From Ophiodon elongatus (taxonomy: Eukaryota > Chordata > Actinopteri > Perciformes > Hexagrammidae): a DNA stretch of 64,000 bases. Below, one piece after another: positions 45,460-56,660 of this stretch. A program made the translations under genes and the position numbers. The number at the start of each line of letters is the position of its first letter. Within the stretch, counting starts at the first letter, position 1. The notes under the pieces are model-generated. The model saw only the letters and a list, made by a program, of their open reading frames with translations. It was not told the origin of the DNA and searched no databases. Location of the stretch: positions 747,001-811,000 of the forward strand of contig JACSYO010001600.1 in assembly GCA_016806645.1 (NCBI GenBank), read 5' to 3'.

Positions 45460-45895
45460 TCAGGTCAGTGAAGACATTCTTGGTCCCCAGAGGATGAGTC
45501 CTAATTAATTTGGTGATCCTCTGGCCATTTCTTTTCAGCAGCTTGAGCATTTTTGTTTTTGCTGACACGTCTTAACAAGCATTAAATGGATTGCCTTGAA
45601 CCTATAAGTACATTTATGACCCTGATAGACTGAATGACCCCTTTGGTGACCTTTCATCGAGTGCAACCAGCTGGTCAACGTGTCACCCACCTTGATGAAT
45701 AGCTCAACAAGTTCTTGATGGATTGGCACAGACTTTTGTACAGACGTACATGGTCACCAGATGGTGTCTCCTATTTATTACTTTCAGTTTTCCTCCACCA
45801 TGAGGTTGACATTTGTTGTTTTCAGCAAAACATCTCAAAAGCCATTGGATGGATTGCTATGAAATTTGCTTCACACGTTGATGTTTGTGTAAACA
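45460..45895 (+). repeat. Degenerate tandem repeat of about 131 bp, three units
   Basis: The word TGGATTG(C/G) recurs at 45587, 45719 and 45850. The CATTCTTGGTCCCCAGA-type word recurs at 45475 and 45737 (more degenerate near 45610), again about 131 bases apart. Other shared words are TTTGGTGA(T/C)C and CCACCATGAGGT. A single further unit lies at 56545-56660. I recognise this sequence as a widespread teleost repeat. Confidence 0.7.
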
Positions 45896-46127
45896 AAGCA
45901 TTTCAAAGTTGGCCCGGTGGTCGAGCGAGCAAGAGTGTGAATTAGGATAGAGAGCGGCTTTGGCAAGAAAAAAAATCAATGAAGCGGATACAGAAAACCT
46001 TCTATTCTGTTCTAAAGCACAAACAACACACGTCGGCACAACCATGCCAGAAGAGGTGTTGTGACGGCACACTGCACACGGCAAAAGAGGGAACTGCTGA
46101 AGGTCGTAAAAACATCCACTTTTTATT

Positions 46128-46240
46128 ATAGACGCTAAAAGGTGTCTCAGTATCAGACGCGGAGGGTCGTGACTGCAGCGGTATTTGATGACCACGGAAT
46201 GAGAATGGGCTGCACACCCTGCACGCAGTTAAAGGCGAGG
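46128..46240 (+). repeat. Fragment of dispersed repeat (GACGCTAAAGG family)
   Basis: GACGCTAAAAGGTGTCTCAG, CAGTATCAGACG and GCGGTATTTGATGACCAC align in order with 61732-61830 (GACGCTAAAGGATGCGTCTG, GTATCAGACGACGAGGGG, CGGTATTTGAGTTGGGAG). Confidence 0.6.
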
Positions 46241-46849
46241 GGGTTTCACGCCCACGTGAAACTCATAAACATCCTGAACACAGCGAAAGAAGAAGAGAAA
46301 ATACCGGCAGAGGGCAAGGTCTCTGCAGATACAGACGACACCACATGCTTCACATTGGTTATAAGGGATGGTTGAGAGAGATTATTTTGGCATCAGTCTA
46401 TATATTGATTTATAGGAAGCTGCTGCATGTTAGACCTTGAAGCTCAAGCACAGTACCAGAGTATAGACTAACCTGCTAGCATGTCTGTAGATTTGGGTTC
46501 CTTTTCTGTTGATGTTAGTGGAACAAACTCCGGAGAGACGAGACAAGCAGCCATAAATAAAAGCAAAACTCTAAAGTTAAAGTGTGTGACTTTTCTCTCT
46601 TGCAAATACACAGAAATTCACATTAAGTCTTATGCATTCATAAATAAGTAAATAAATCACTTTTGACAGTGAATATGATATATATCCTTAATTTTTACAT
46701 CAGGAAAGGCAAGTCAAGATATTTGTTATGTATGTATTTTTGGGGACACTGTGACACAAAATAAAAGCTGAATAATTTGATTTGTATCTGCATCAGCAAA
46801 CCTCAGTAAGAAAAACAAAATGTGAAAGTAGGCTGCTTGTGTTCCCAGA

Positions 46850-47215
46850 AAGCAGCCCTGCCTGAATGTATAATTAGCTATGAACTCCAAATGTTTACTG
46901 TGACTGTGTTAATGGTGAGTTATTATGTTCTTGCAGAAAAGAAAAGAAATCGTGAGCTGAACTCGACTTTGTCTCTGTTATGAGCATTGCATATTTATGA
47001 CTGCATTGGGGCAATTTGTCTTCATGTGACTAATCGATGCATTGAGTTCTGGTGGCAGACGGCTACATTTAGATAACAAAAGTCCATTTGGGGCAATTTA
47101 TAAACTAAACGCACATCCCCATCAAGTAGCCATGATGCGAAGCAAGATATGGGATTTTAAACATGGAATTAATTATCTTTAATATGTGTAACGCACCAGT
47201 TTTATTGTTATAATA
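46850..47215. promoter_or_regulatory. Candidate non-coding regulatory element
   Basis: Non-repetitive stretch with POU/homeodomain-like words: TGTATAATTAGCTATG, GAGCATTGCATATTTATG, GTGACTAATCGATGCATT and GGAATTAATTATC. No frame or splice structure is seen. The call is from texture only. Confidence 0.22.
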
Positions 47216-49485
47216 ACTAAAACTCAGGTTTTTACATCAAAACCAAATGCTTCACCCAGACCAACGTCTGCTGCCCCTGACAAAGCACACATGACGGCAT
47301 TACTGTAAAGACAGTATCTGAGAGGAATGCTCTTAAGGAGCATGAGATGATTGGTAAAAGAGGATGGGGGTGTCGTCACTGAATCATTAGAAAACCCTAG
47401 ACGTTTCCAAACAGCAGCTCCCCAGGGGACGACTGCTAGAGGGGGGAGGTTTGTTGCCGGTGCAAGACTGTAATTACATTTTGTGAACATAACAAAGCAG
47501 GCTGTCATTCTCCGTCGCCATGGTGGCGAGCCGGGGACGCCTGGCTGGTCTGTGAGGCTCATGGACGTGGATGCTGCGCGGCCTGAGATTAGGAGAATGT
47601 GTTCTGCCGGCTGAAGGTAGATGGAGGAAGACAGACGATGGAACACCGAGAGCGAACCTGAAACCACACCAATTTAAAAACGTGTCCTCCCCAGCAGGGG
47701 CTCAGTGTTTCCCAGGTAGCCGTTCTCTTAACATCTTCCACAGAGCCTGGGATGTAATTTTCGAGTTTTTGCTCGGGCTTGCGTTGGATCCTCCATGGCA
47801 CCAGTACAACTTCCTGTGTAATTGAACTCCACGGGAGCTGGAGTGCTATCCATTTTCCCCAGTAACATTTGACCCAAAACGGTTAGTTCAATTAGCTGCT
47901 GATGTGTTTGACTTAAAAGCAAGGAGACAAGAGCAGGAACAGATCAGCACTAGAAGGTAATGTGATAGCTGATGTTTTTGTTAGTTTCTGTTCTTGAAAG
48001 GTCAAATCGCTTAATTACCCAGAAATCCGTGAACACAATACCAGCAAAGTGCACACTTCTCTGACCTAATTGTCCTCTTCCGAATGACGGGTAAGGGGGA
48101 TGGGAGTTAATGCTGAAGAGACCAGCTTTCTCTGGACTTAAAGAAACAATTCATCTCAGAATAAAAAAAAAATACATAGTTTTTCCCCTTACCTGTCGTG
48201 TTATTTTATCAATCAAGATCGTTTTGGTGTGAGTTACCTAGTTTTGGAAATATCGGGCTTAAAATTGTCTGACTTCTCTCAAATAAAATGAACTGTATGG
48301 CCCTCTGCTTGTGGTGCCATTTGAAAAACTCCACAGCTTCATGAAACTGCTCACAACAAGGTCTGTTGATTATTAAACAGTTAATAATTTCTGGAAAGAG
48401 ACATTGTTGTTGAGTTGAGTTCATTTTAGAAACTCATTGCTTTTCTGTGTAAAATCTTAATTTGAAAAGCTACTACTTGTAAAATATAAATGTAAAACAA
48501 TATGTAGTTCCCTCGCTATAAATAAATGAAAAGGAAATGTAGAAGTAAAGTAGCTCATAAATGTATCTAAATAAATCATGAGTAAATGTATTGTGTTGCG
48601 TGCCACAACTGGAACTTACGTACCACGGTGCTTTTAGCTTAATGCTACATGCTGATGTTGAGCATGTATAATGTTTGCAGTTTTCTTATTAGTTGGAATG
48701 CTGTTAAGCATTCCAACTATCGTTCTTCACTTCTTTATTCAACTCTTTAATATTATTATTCCGCTATTTCTTCCGTACGTATTTTGAACCTCTTCTCTTC
48801 CTTCATATTTTCAGTTACAGAAACCGTTCAGCTATCAATATGGTCAGCTCTTTCAGGACACGCGGGCTTTGACTTTTCATATTTCTAACTTTTCAACTTT
48901 TTGATTAGTAAGCTTTTTATGATTTTTATTTTGAATGGGATCCTATGGAGAAAATTTAAACTTTTAAATGTTGACAAAGTCTTCAAGTATTACTGTATGA
49001 TTCAGCTTTTTTATATCTTTTACACTTTTTGAACTGCCAGCGTTTTAGTATGATGCTTTTTTCAGACCTTTTCTGACTTTCTAATGGGTGTGTATTGCGC
49101 TGCTCAGAGGGCGTGATGTCATCGCCAGAGTGAAGAGGTGCTTCAGTTTCTTGCGAAAAAAATATTTGTATTTTGCTCCCGATTCCACAATTTTCACTCT
49201 TCAGGCATCATTTAAAGATATATAGCTAATCTTGTGCTTGTCATACACATATGACTATGTAAGCCAACAGATTCACACATTTGGCTAGAAATGTCTGAGA
49301 GTGAGAGGAAATCCACCATCCAGAGACCCATGTTAACTCTGACTCCAAAAAGATCTCGCACAGATAACTGTACCAGATTTCTATTCTGCCATAAAAGCCA
49401 CATTTTTTTACACTACAGACCCAACTTTCGCACTCCCTGTTCATCAAGTCATCCTTCCTCTCAATGTCGGCTATCAAAGCAATAG

Positions 49486-50238
49486 TATGAAGGTAGATTT
49501 GTGTCTTTATTACGCAAACAAAAAAAAATGTTTTGAGAGCAAATTTCTCGTTTGTAAGTAAAAATATATAAACTGAGAGTTAGTTTTGCTTATGAAACTA
49601 GAATTTTTGGCTGAAAATCCAAAAATGTTGCTCTCAGAAAAACAACCTTTGCTCTCAAAAAAAAACAACCTTCACTCTCAAAAAAAAACCTTCGCTCTCA
49701 AAACGAAAAGCTACGAGTTGAGTTTTGTCTCTGTTTTGTCAAAATTATTTTAAATGTAGCGGCCCTTTACTTTGTATTCATGTTGTTAGTGTCGTGGAGT
49801 CTCTTTTTTTAAAGAACGACATGGAGGGCTGCTGTGTTGACATGAAGCCCCACTTTCTGCGTGCATGTAACGTTAGCCCACGTAATTTTGACAAAACAGA
49901 GCAATATAATGTCAACTTACCTCCATGTCCTCCTCACCGTAACCTCCCGTTAGGTGCCAAGAGCAAGTCAAACCCACCAATAGAAACTCCTGGCTCATTC
50001 AGCAGCGTATGCCCCGCCCACTACGTCCAAACTCAACTCGTAGCTTTTCGTTTTGAGTGAAGGTTTTTTTTTTTGAGCAAAGGTTTTTTTTTGAGAGCAA
50101 AAGTTTTTGATTTGCAGCCAAAAATTCTAGTTTCATAAGCAAAACTAACTCTCAGTTTATATTTTTTTTACTTACAAACGAGAAATTTGCTCTCGAAATA
50201 TTTTTTGTTGTGCGTAATAAAGACACAAATCTACCTTA
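49486..50238. mobile_element. Foldback (long inverted repeat) DNA element, non-autonomous
   Basis: The outer arms, 49490-49725 and about 50028-50237, are inverted copies of each other: AAGGTAGATTTGTGTCTTTA on the left is met by its exact reverse complement at the right end, with high identity along about 210-235 bases. A second, inner inverted pair lies at 49729-49749 and 49883-49902. CAATAG occurs directly outside both ends (49480-49485 and 50239-50244), a likely 6-bp target duplication. The arms contain short direct repeats of CTCTCAAAAAA-type words. There is no transposase frame; the 111-codon frame inside is not a gene I recognise. Confidence 0.8.
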
Positions 50239-50463
50239 CAATAGGAGCTACGGTTGTATGAGATAATGAGATAGTTTGACAGGTTTTAACTCCATGTTAA
50301 CCCTATTGAACTGGAGTCTCTTTGAAGTAATCACCATGGAAACCTTTTGATGTGGGAGCACCCAGGTGTTTGTGATGAGCTAATTACTGCAGTTTGACAC
50401 AGACACACAGACACATAAACAAATGACTTGGAGGTATTCAGTCAATGAGATTGTAACACCTCC

Positions 50464-50517
50464 TGTCTGTCTGTCTGTCTGTCTCTCCCACTCTCTCTCC
50501 CCCTCTCCCCCTTTTTA

Positions 50518-50551
<34 letters not shown>

Positions 50552-50589
50552 CCTGTCTCTCAAATTTCCACATTTTCTCAGTTATTTTT

Positions 50590-50620
<31 letters not shown>
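50464..50620. repeat. Compound microsatellite (CTGT)n, (CT)n, (ACT)n
   Basis: CTGT units at about 50464-50484, a CT run at about 50519-50542 and ten ACT/CTA units at about 50590-50620, separated by pyrimidine-rich sequence. Confidence 0.9.
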
Positions 50621-50809
50621 GCTTTTACAACTATTACTGTGACAGTAAAATCGTTTAGTTTCCATCTTTTCATGGATTGTAATTCATCTCTTGGATCCTT
50701 TAGATGATGCAGTTTTGCTTCAAACTTTTCCAGTTCAACTACAAGGATTTTCATCAGTTCAGTTCAATGCTTTTGGGCTTTAAAACCTTTCAGCGGGTAG
50801 TTTCCATTT

Positions 50810-50915
50810 TTTGTATTTTCAGCAGTTATTTTGTATTTTCAGCTGTTTTCTGTATTTTCAGTTATTTTCAGTCATTTTCAGTTATTTTCAGTTATTTTCA
50901 AATATTTCAGCTTCA
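50810..50915 (+). repeat. TTTTCAG-word tandem cluster
   Basis: The word TATTTTCAGTT and close variants repeat about eight times with a spacing of 10-15 bases. Each copy looks like a splice acceptor, which may mislead exon finders. Confidence 0.8.
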
Positions 50916-51989
50916 AATTTCAGCATTCCAACGCATTTTCAGCAGGAAAATGCATTTTCTACTATTTATTATTCTTTATTATTTGCACAAAATCAGACCT
51001 TTCAACAGAAGCTTTGTATTTTCTATGCAGCCAGTCTGAAGATATCTTCTCTCATGCATTGCGTCTCCATTGTGAGGCGTCCATTTGCCTCAGCTTTCAA
51101 CTGGCTGCTGGAAACATGCCTACCTCATGCATCATGATCAGACACTTTGCACTGAAAGCCCTTGTGAACGAAAACGACTGTTATAAAAGGAATGAGCGCT
51201 GCACAGAGAAAGAGAAAAGCAACGGTGGTCAGAGAGAATAATGTAGCATGGGAAAGCCAGAGATGAAGGAGTGAAAGTGGGCTGGAGAACTGAAATCTCG
51301 AATGTTAATACAGACCTTCTCTCCATAAGGGCTGTGCTGCGTCCAAATAAGATTGATCTCCAATGACAACCTATCAGCTCTCTTATTAGACGAGGAACTC
51401 TTTGCTGCCCCGAAGCACAAATTGGATACATTTCACAGAAGTGCAAAAAAAAAATTCCCATCTGCTTCCTTCCAACCAATCTTTTCACAGCAGAGCCTCC
51501 AATCTTATGCTCATATTTTTTTGATTACCTTTCTTTAGAAAAACCTTTACCCACGAGCCCCTGTGTGTGCTAACTGCCTGCATTTTAGTGTTGTTGATGG
51601 GCCCTCCTGTCCCCACTTTAAAACGCCGGGGGAGCTGCAGGAAGGAGCTGAGCTCTGCTCCAACAAGCGTGATGCTAACTGTGGTGTAATTAGAGGAATG
51701 CCACCTCATGCCTGGCAACCTAGACTAATTAGCAAAGCTTTACTGAGTTTTCAATCCACAAGGACCCCACATGAAGCAAACAAAAATACTCACTGAGGGA
51801 TAAACAGATGTATAAATATTCTTGATTCGCTATCTGTCTTGTGACTGAGACTTGGCTTTCCTCTGGAGGGTGGAAGCTGAAATATCACTGCATTGTACAC
51901 CAAAGGAGGGGTTCATTTTAGCATCCACAAAACACACACTGCAAGGTTATGTGACACAACACAAGATACGTGAAGCAACAAAGAACCAC

Positions 51990-52425
51990 AGCAGTGTAAT
52001 GCAACAACGTAATGTGATATGGTGGTTTAGGAAAAGAGCGTGGTTGATGTCAACTTGACGGACTAATGATTCACGTGACTAGCGAGTGACTAACGACTTA
52101 CATGGCGAGTGAGCGACTAATGACTCACGTGACCAGAGAGTGACAAACGAGGGGTTTGGATACAGGATACGAACAGCGGTCTCCTGGACTAAAGTCATCC
52201 ATCCTTCCCTCCCTCCCGCCCACCCACCCACCTGCCCTAGCAATTTACACTACATCAGTTGCTCCGAGCGTGTAATACGGATGCATATGTGTTTGCATTG
52301 GAGTTGGTTGCAAGCCAGGTGCGTCACATAAGCGCGCAAAAGGGTGTCTCCGTCGGTCGGTGCCAGATGCCAAGCAGCCCTGACAAAGTTGTGGTATTTG
52401 AAGCATTGGGAGTGAGAACAGATTG
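51990..52425 (+). repeat. Dispersed teleost repeat, longest local copy
   Basis: Shares in order with 61430-61830: GGTTTAGGAAAAGA, CACTACATCAGTTGCTC, GCATTGGAGTTGGTT, and GGTATTTGA followed by GGGAGTGAGAACA. Partial relatives are at 57600-57745 and 46128-46240. It includes an internal 54-bp-spaced duplication, GACTAATGA(T/C)TCACGTGAC, at 52061 and 52115. Confidence 0.7.
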
Positions 52426-52475
52426 AGCCGTTATATAAGAGTTGTCGTAATTACCAGTTTCCAAACTTGACCTAG

Positions 52476-52766
52476 CAGCTGTGGCTCAAAAGTAGAGCAG
52501 GTCGTCTTCCAATCGGAAGAGCTGTGGTTCTCTTCCAGTCCATCTCGATGTAACCTTGGCACTGTCCTTGGCACTTAATCCAAAATTCCTCCCGAAGGCT
52601 GTGTCGTATGAATGAGGGTGTGAATGTGGGTCGTGGTGTGAAAGTGATAATCCTGATGAGCAGGTGGGACCTTGCATGGTTGGCCCTGTAGGAATGGGTG
52701 CGAATGGGGTGAATGACATGTAGTGAGTGTAAAAGTGCTTTGAAATCCAATACAAGTCCATTTTCC
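52476..52766 (+). mobile_element. tRNA-derived SINE, near full length
   Basis: The head is tRNA-like: TGGCTCAAAAGTAGAGCAGG (A-box-like) and GGTTCTCTTCC (decayed B-box, from GGTTCGATTCC). Then come TGTCCTTGGCACTTAATCC, the GGGTGTGAATGTGGGT word, AAAGTGCTTTGAAATCC and the end ACAAGTCCATTTTCC. The order is that of a tRNA-derived SINE very abundant in percomorph fish. The B-box decay suggests it can no longer be transcribed by Pol III. Confidence 0.75.
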
Positions 52767-53179
52767 ATGTACCATGTGATTACATTTTTTACTTAAGTAC
52801 GTTTTATCGCAAGTATCGTACTTTTCAAATGGCATACGTTAAAGAGTAAAAACAAAACATGAAAAAGTCCTGATAAACTGTGTCTGCAGAGTGGGAAATA
52901 TACAGGAAATACATTTTTATCTGACATTACACCTTTGTTGATATTGTTTTTCTCATTGGCTGAAGACACTGTAGATTCCTCTTAACAGACTGCTGTTTTA
53001 TATTTAAGAATTACCATTAACATTTAATCATATCGCCCACTACTCGTTATGATATTAATTGGAAACACTGTGTTTCTTAAAAGACATCCCTCTCTGCTCC
53101 TGCTGACTGAAAACTGAAAACTTATATTGGAGAAAAATAACTATTACTACTACACTGGAGATAATTTTTCTGTCAAATA

Positions 53180-53430
53180 ACAGTAAACTGCTGGCGTCTC
53201 TGCCCATATTCTACAGTATTCATACTGTGAAATTACTTTACAGCCTATTAATGTAAAAGTTGAAAACAGTATATTTCTATATTTTTTCAATCTACAGTAA
53301 AATGCTGGCAGCAGAGCAATATACTGTAATTTTACAGTAGTCATACTGTTAAACAATTTCACAGTCTATTACAGTAAAAATGAAGGCAGTATATTTCTGT
53401 GATTATTTAAATTTACAGTAACATTCTGGT
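53180..53430. repeat. Tandem repeat, two units of 114 and 121 bp, ACAGTAAA-type
   Basis: Units start ACAGTAAACTGCTGGC at 53180 and ACAGTAAAATGCTGGC at 53294, with a third start at 53415. Each contains CAGTATATTTCT and CATACTGT words. The family resembles dispersed fish ACAGTAAAATACTG repeats. Confidence 0.75.
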
Positions 53431-54119
53431 TAGATGGTTAGATTACTTTAAATTGTCAGTGTTTACTGTAGACATGCAAAATTGATAATACAATAACTCA
53501 ATTTAGCAGTTTATAATATCTAAAATATCAATTTACAATGCAATTCAGATTATAACTGTATAGTTCTGTGTGCTACATACATCTGCATTAGTATGGAAAG
53601 TATGCAACATAAGCAATAAACAACTTAGAAAGGATATAAATAAAAAAACTCTTGGACGATCCAGAGAAACAAGCCAAAGAGATTTTGACTAGCAAAATAA
53701 AAACTGCCTAATATTGCCTGCCCGAAACAATGGCAATAAATAAAAAATCTTAAATTGCATGTCAACGACTTACCTGAAACCTGAAAATAGCTGAGAAATA
53801 AGTTGTAACTCCTTCCAAATTATTGTTATACGGGACTTATCTTACAGAAATCACATTTGACCTGGAATAAAACAGTTGGGCTGAATACCAAGGCAACTAA
53901 TGCAGAGGAAATAAGTGTTTAACCTATAAAGAATCATGTGAGGTATTTGTGGTCTCTCAAAAAGTAGTTTAAAATACCTACATTATCTAAATGTACTGCA
54001 ATGTAGTCTCTGCTGTCTGTGAAAATATACATCATTAAGAACATTTCGAAAATATATGCATCATCAGCAACATTTGTTAAACAAACTATACTATTACCCA
54101 ACTATTATTAGCTAAACTC
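53431..54119. other. AT-rich intergenic, no gene seen
   Basis: About 0.7 kb with no recognised gene or repeat beyond scattered ACTGTA words. Confidence 0.5.
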
Positions 54120-54334
54120 GTGTTTATATCTTAAAGGACTCCTGTGAGGTAGACTTGTGTTTACAGCTTAAAGGACTCCTGTGAGGTGGACTTGTGTTTA
54201 CATCTGAAAGGACTCCTGTGAGGTAGACTTGTGTTTACATCTGAAAGGACTCCTGTGAGGTAGACTTGTGTTTACATCTGAAAGGACTCCTGTGAGGTAG
54301 ACTTGTGTTTATATCTTAAAGGACTCCTGTGAGG
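54120..54334 (+). repeat. 37-bp minisatellite, 5.8 units
   Basis: Units start at 54120, 54157, 54194, 54231, 54268 and 54305 (last one 30 bases). Each is GTGTTTA(T/C)A(T/G)CT followed by (T/G)AAAGGACTCCTGTGAGG. Units 3 to 5 are identical; units 1 and 6 share the TATCTT variant, so the middle ones look like the newest duplicates. The units abut with no spacers, so this is not a CRISPR. Confidence 0.97.
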
Positions 54335-56544
54335 AAGGTGCATGAGGAAGAGTCCGGGTGGTTGTGGACAGTCCTAATTCAAAGAGGAATATTCTGGGTC
54401 AGGTAGAGATGACCATCACCTTGCTGGTCGTTGTTCGGCTCCATAGATTTATTCCAGTGTTGCCACTGTAAAACAGCAAAAATCAATGCTTGTAAAGCTG
54501 ATAATACCAAAGTCTTTTGTGGCTTAATGTGGCAACGTCAGTCTGTCAAAACAACATATTAAGGAACACGTTGTAGTCTTAAAGGGGTATATGTTAATTA
54601 GGCTAAAATATGTCAAGAAGAAGCCCAGTATAATTACTGGTTGCATTTCTGTACAGCCTGTATCAATGTTTGCACTGAAAATTCTAATTTTAAACCAAAC
54701 CAATGTTAACCTTGGTCGGCTACAAAATCAACAGTGAAAAAAAATCAACGTTTAATTATATGCAACACTAAAGGGCCGTCCAAACTCTCCTCTCAAAGAT
54801 AAACCACCTTTCTATTTAAAATGATCCTTTCACCTTTCCCACCTTCAAGTGTGTTTAGTGGGTTTTTTCGTGGCATTTGAAGCTATTAACAAAAGGGGCA
54901 AAAGACGATCAGCTAGCTAGCTAGCTAGCAACATCCACTACCGATCTTAAGAAAATGCCCAGATGATAAACGGTTGGTATTTGATTTAACACGTTGACTC
55001 TAAAATGCATGTAAATATTAATGTTTGAGCTATTCAAATCTCAACTTCATTGATAAGTAACATTTTAAAATCACAGACTGGCACAAGCTAGACAGCTTGC
55101 TGAGCATCAGTTTGATTGCAAACCTTATTTTTGGTTATGCTACGTTATCTGTATGAATAAGATACTGATAGGAAAATTATATTGATTTCAATTACCGTCT
55201 AATTTGTAGATGCACAACCGGATCGATGCAGATGAAGCAGGACTTCTTGTGGATGTGTAGCACAACGCTCCTCCGTAGTGCGTCCTCCTCTGGAATAACT
55301 GCTTTCCAAAATGACGCTTCTGAAAAAGTCCCCTCACGAATACCAGTATTCACAAATTTCCCCAAAATACTGTAGTGCACTGTAGTTTAAAACATTAGGA
55401 TACTGTTTAGGACCTCTGTGCTGTTGCTTGAAATGGGCCACAATGCATTGCTAACTACAGTACAAAACCGTATTACATAAATACAATAGATTAGTGTTGA
55501 AAATTGGCTGTAAATTAACAGCTATTGTTTACAGTGTAGTCATCATGTATTTCTGAAGATAAAACGGCACAATTGTCCGCAGGCAAAAAGTCGTTGGCAC
55601 CGCTTTCTTGCACCCTGAGTTTAGAATCAGCTTTTCTATCAGTTTTTCTTTCCACAAACAACTTCATCCCTAATGGTCATGCTCTGTTGGGTTGTATTAT
55701 GAATCAGGAAAATGTATGACAATTTGTGTGGTCTAAACTGACAGGACGTCAGGGCTTCTACCCTTATCTTCTTCAGCCTGGGACACATGTAATCATTTCA
55801 GGAAAAGATATTGCAATTTGACAATTTAAAAGCTAATGCATGAAATGATGGCTGTTGCATGATAACTCAAGGCATTTTCGGACCAGAGGAACTGTTTTAT
55901 TATTCTAACAACATAATTCTCAGTACCCTCATTTACCATCAAAAACTAGGATCGATCATATAGTTTAAAGAACGCTGTTTTGAGGGACTTTGTTTAAGCT
56001 TCTACTTCATAGTAAGTTCTCTCCCAGCAGAAGAGGAACTGTGAGTGAACAGTGATTGGTCAAAGCATGAGTCAAATCAACACCAGCAACTATTTAAAAA
56101 ATGCGTAAACAACAACACAAAACACAAACAACAAGCTTGACAAAAAAATATGGAAGAAAAAATATTTCCCCCGCTTTTTTTATTTGTTATTAAAACCCCA
56201 ATTAAAGAGCATACAACCACACAGTGAATACATACTGTATAATATAATACTAGTTTGTAAAATAATTTACAAACTAGATGAAGAAGAGGTCACTGTTCCT
56301 CTATTAACTGTAGTGAATATTATTTTTACCCATATGATCATGTTAACCATATCTGAAATAGAAGAATTTGAATTATCCCCCAAAAGAAAAGAAAAAAAAT
56401 GTCTGTCACATTTCAAAAGTACAAAGGTTTTCTTTAAGAAACTCTGCAACCGGGTAAACCTAATGAATTATTTTGAAATGAGTTTCAAAATGTTCACTGA
56501 TTCAGGGAAATATCTCTAAATCTATTGGCATAATATATTGTACA
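54335..56544. other. Intergenic, no gene seen
   Basis: AT-rich sequence with a short (GCTA)n run near 54910-54928 and scattered ACTGTA/TTTACAGT words between 55370 and 55540 of the type seen at 53180. The longest frame is about 110 codons, Lys/Phe-rich, with no recognised domain. Confidence 0.5.
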
Positions 56545-56660
56545 AACATTCATGGTTACCTCAGGATGTATCCTGATTTCTTTGGTGATCCTGTGACTTT
56601 TCATCTAGTGCCACCATGAGGTCAGAAGTTCACTTTGCCCAAAACCTTTATTTATTTCAC
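56545..56660 (+). repeat. Single unit of the 131-bp repeat family
   Basis: ACATTCATGGTTACCTCAGG, CTTTGGTGATCCTGTGACTT and AGTGCCACCATGAGGTCA align in order with units of the array at 45460-45895. Confidence 0.7.

Larger units (their letters stand above)
43601..49479. other. Downstream flank without recognised genes
   Basis: No exon-like frame. The longest open frame (47224-47667, minus strand, 147 codons) has no recognised domain. The region contains the candidate regulatory stretches and tandem repeats listed separately, and poly-A/T runs near 43890 and 44890. Confidence 0.5.
50245..51980. other. Non-coding, microsatellite-rich then non-repetitive
   Basis: Holds CTGT, CT and ACT runs (50464-50620) and a TTTTCAG-word cluster (50810-50915). 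From about 51040 to 51800 the sequence is less AT-rich and non-repetitive, with TAATTAG sites at about 51688 and 51725. No gene recognised. Confidence 0.45.

Noticed and set aside
47224..47667. 147-codon minus-strand frame
   Set aside because: No domain recognised and no splice context; probably chance in a less AT-rich stretch.
49725..50060. 111-codon frame in the foldback element
   Set aside because: Spans the loop and one arm of an inverted repeat; no transposase motifs.
50810..50915. Series of acceptor-like TTTTCAG sites suggesting exons
   Set aside because: They are units of a short tandem repeat, with no downstream coding frame or donor.
52476..52560. tRNA gene candidate
   Set aside because: The B-box is decayed and the 3' part continues into a SINE body and tail; it is a tRNA-derived SINE.
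54120..54334. Regular repeats considered as a CRISPR array
   Set aside because: Units are contiguous with no unique spacers and the genome is vertebrate; it is a minisatellite.
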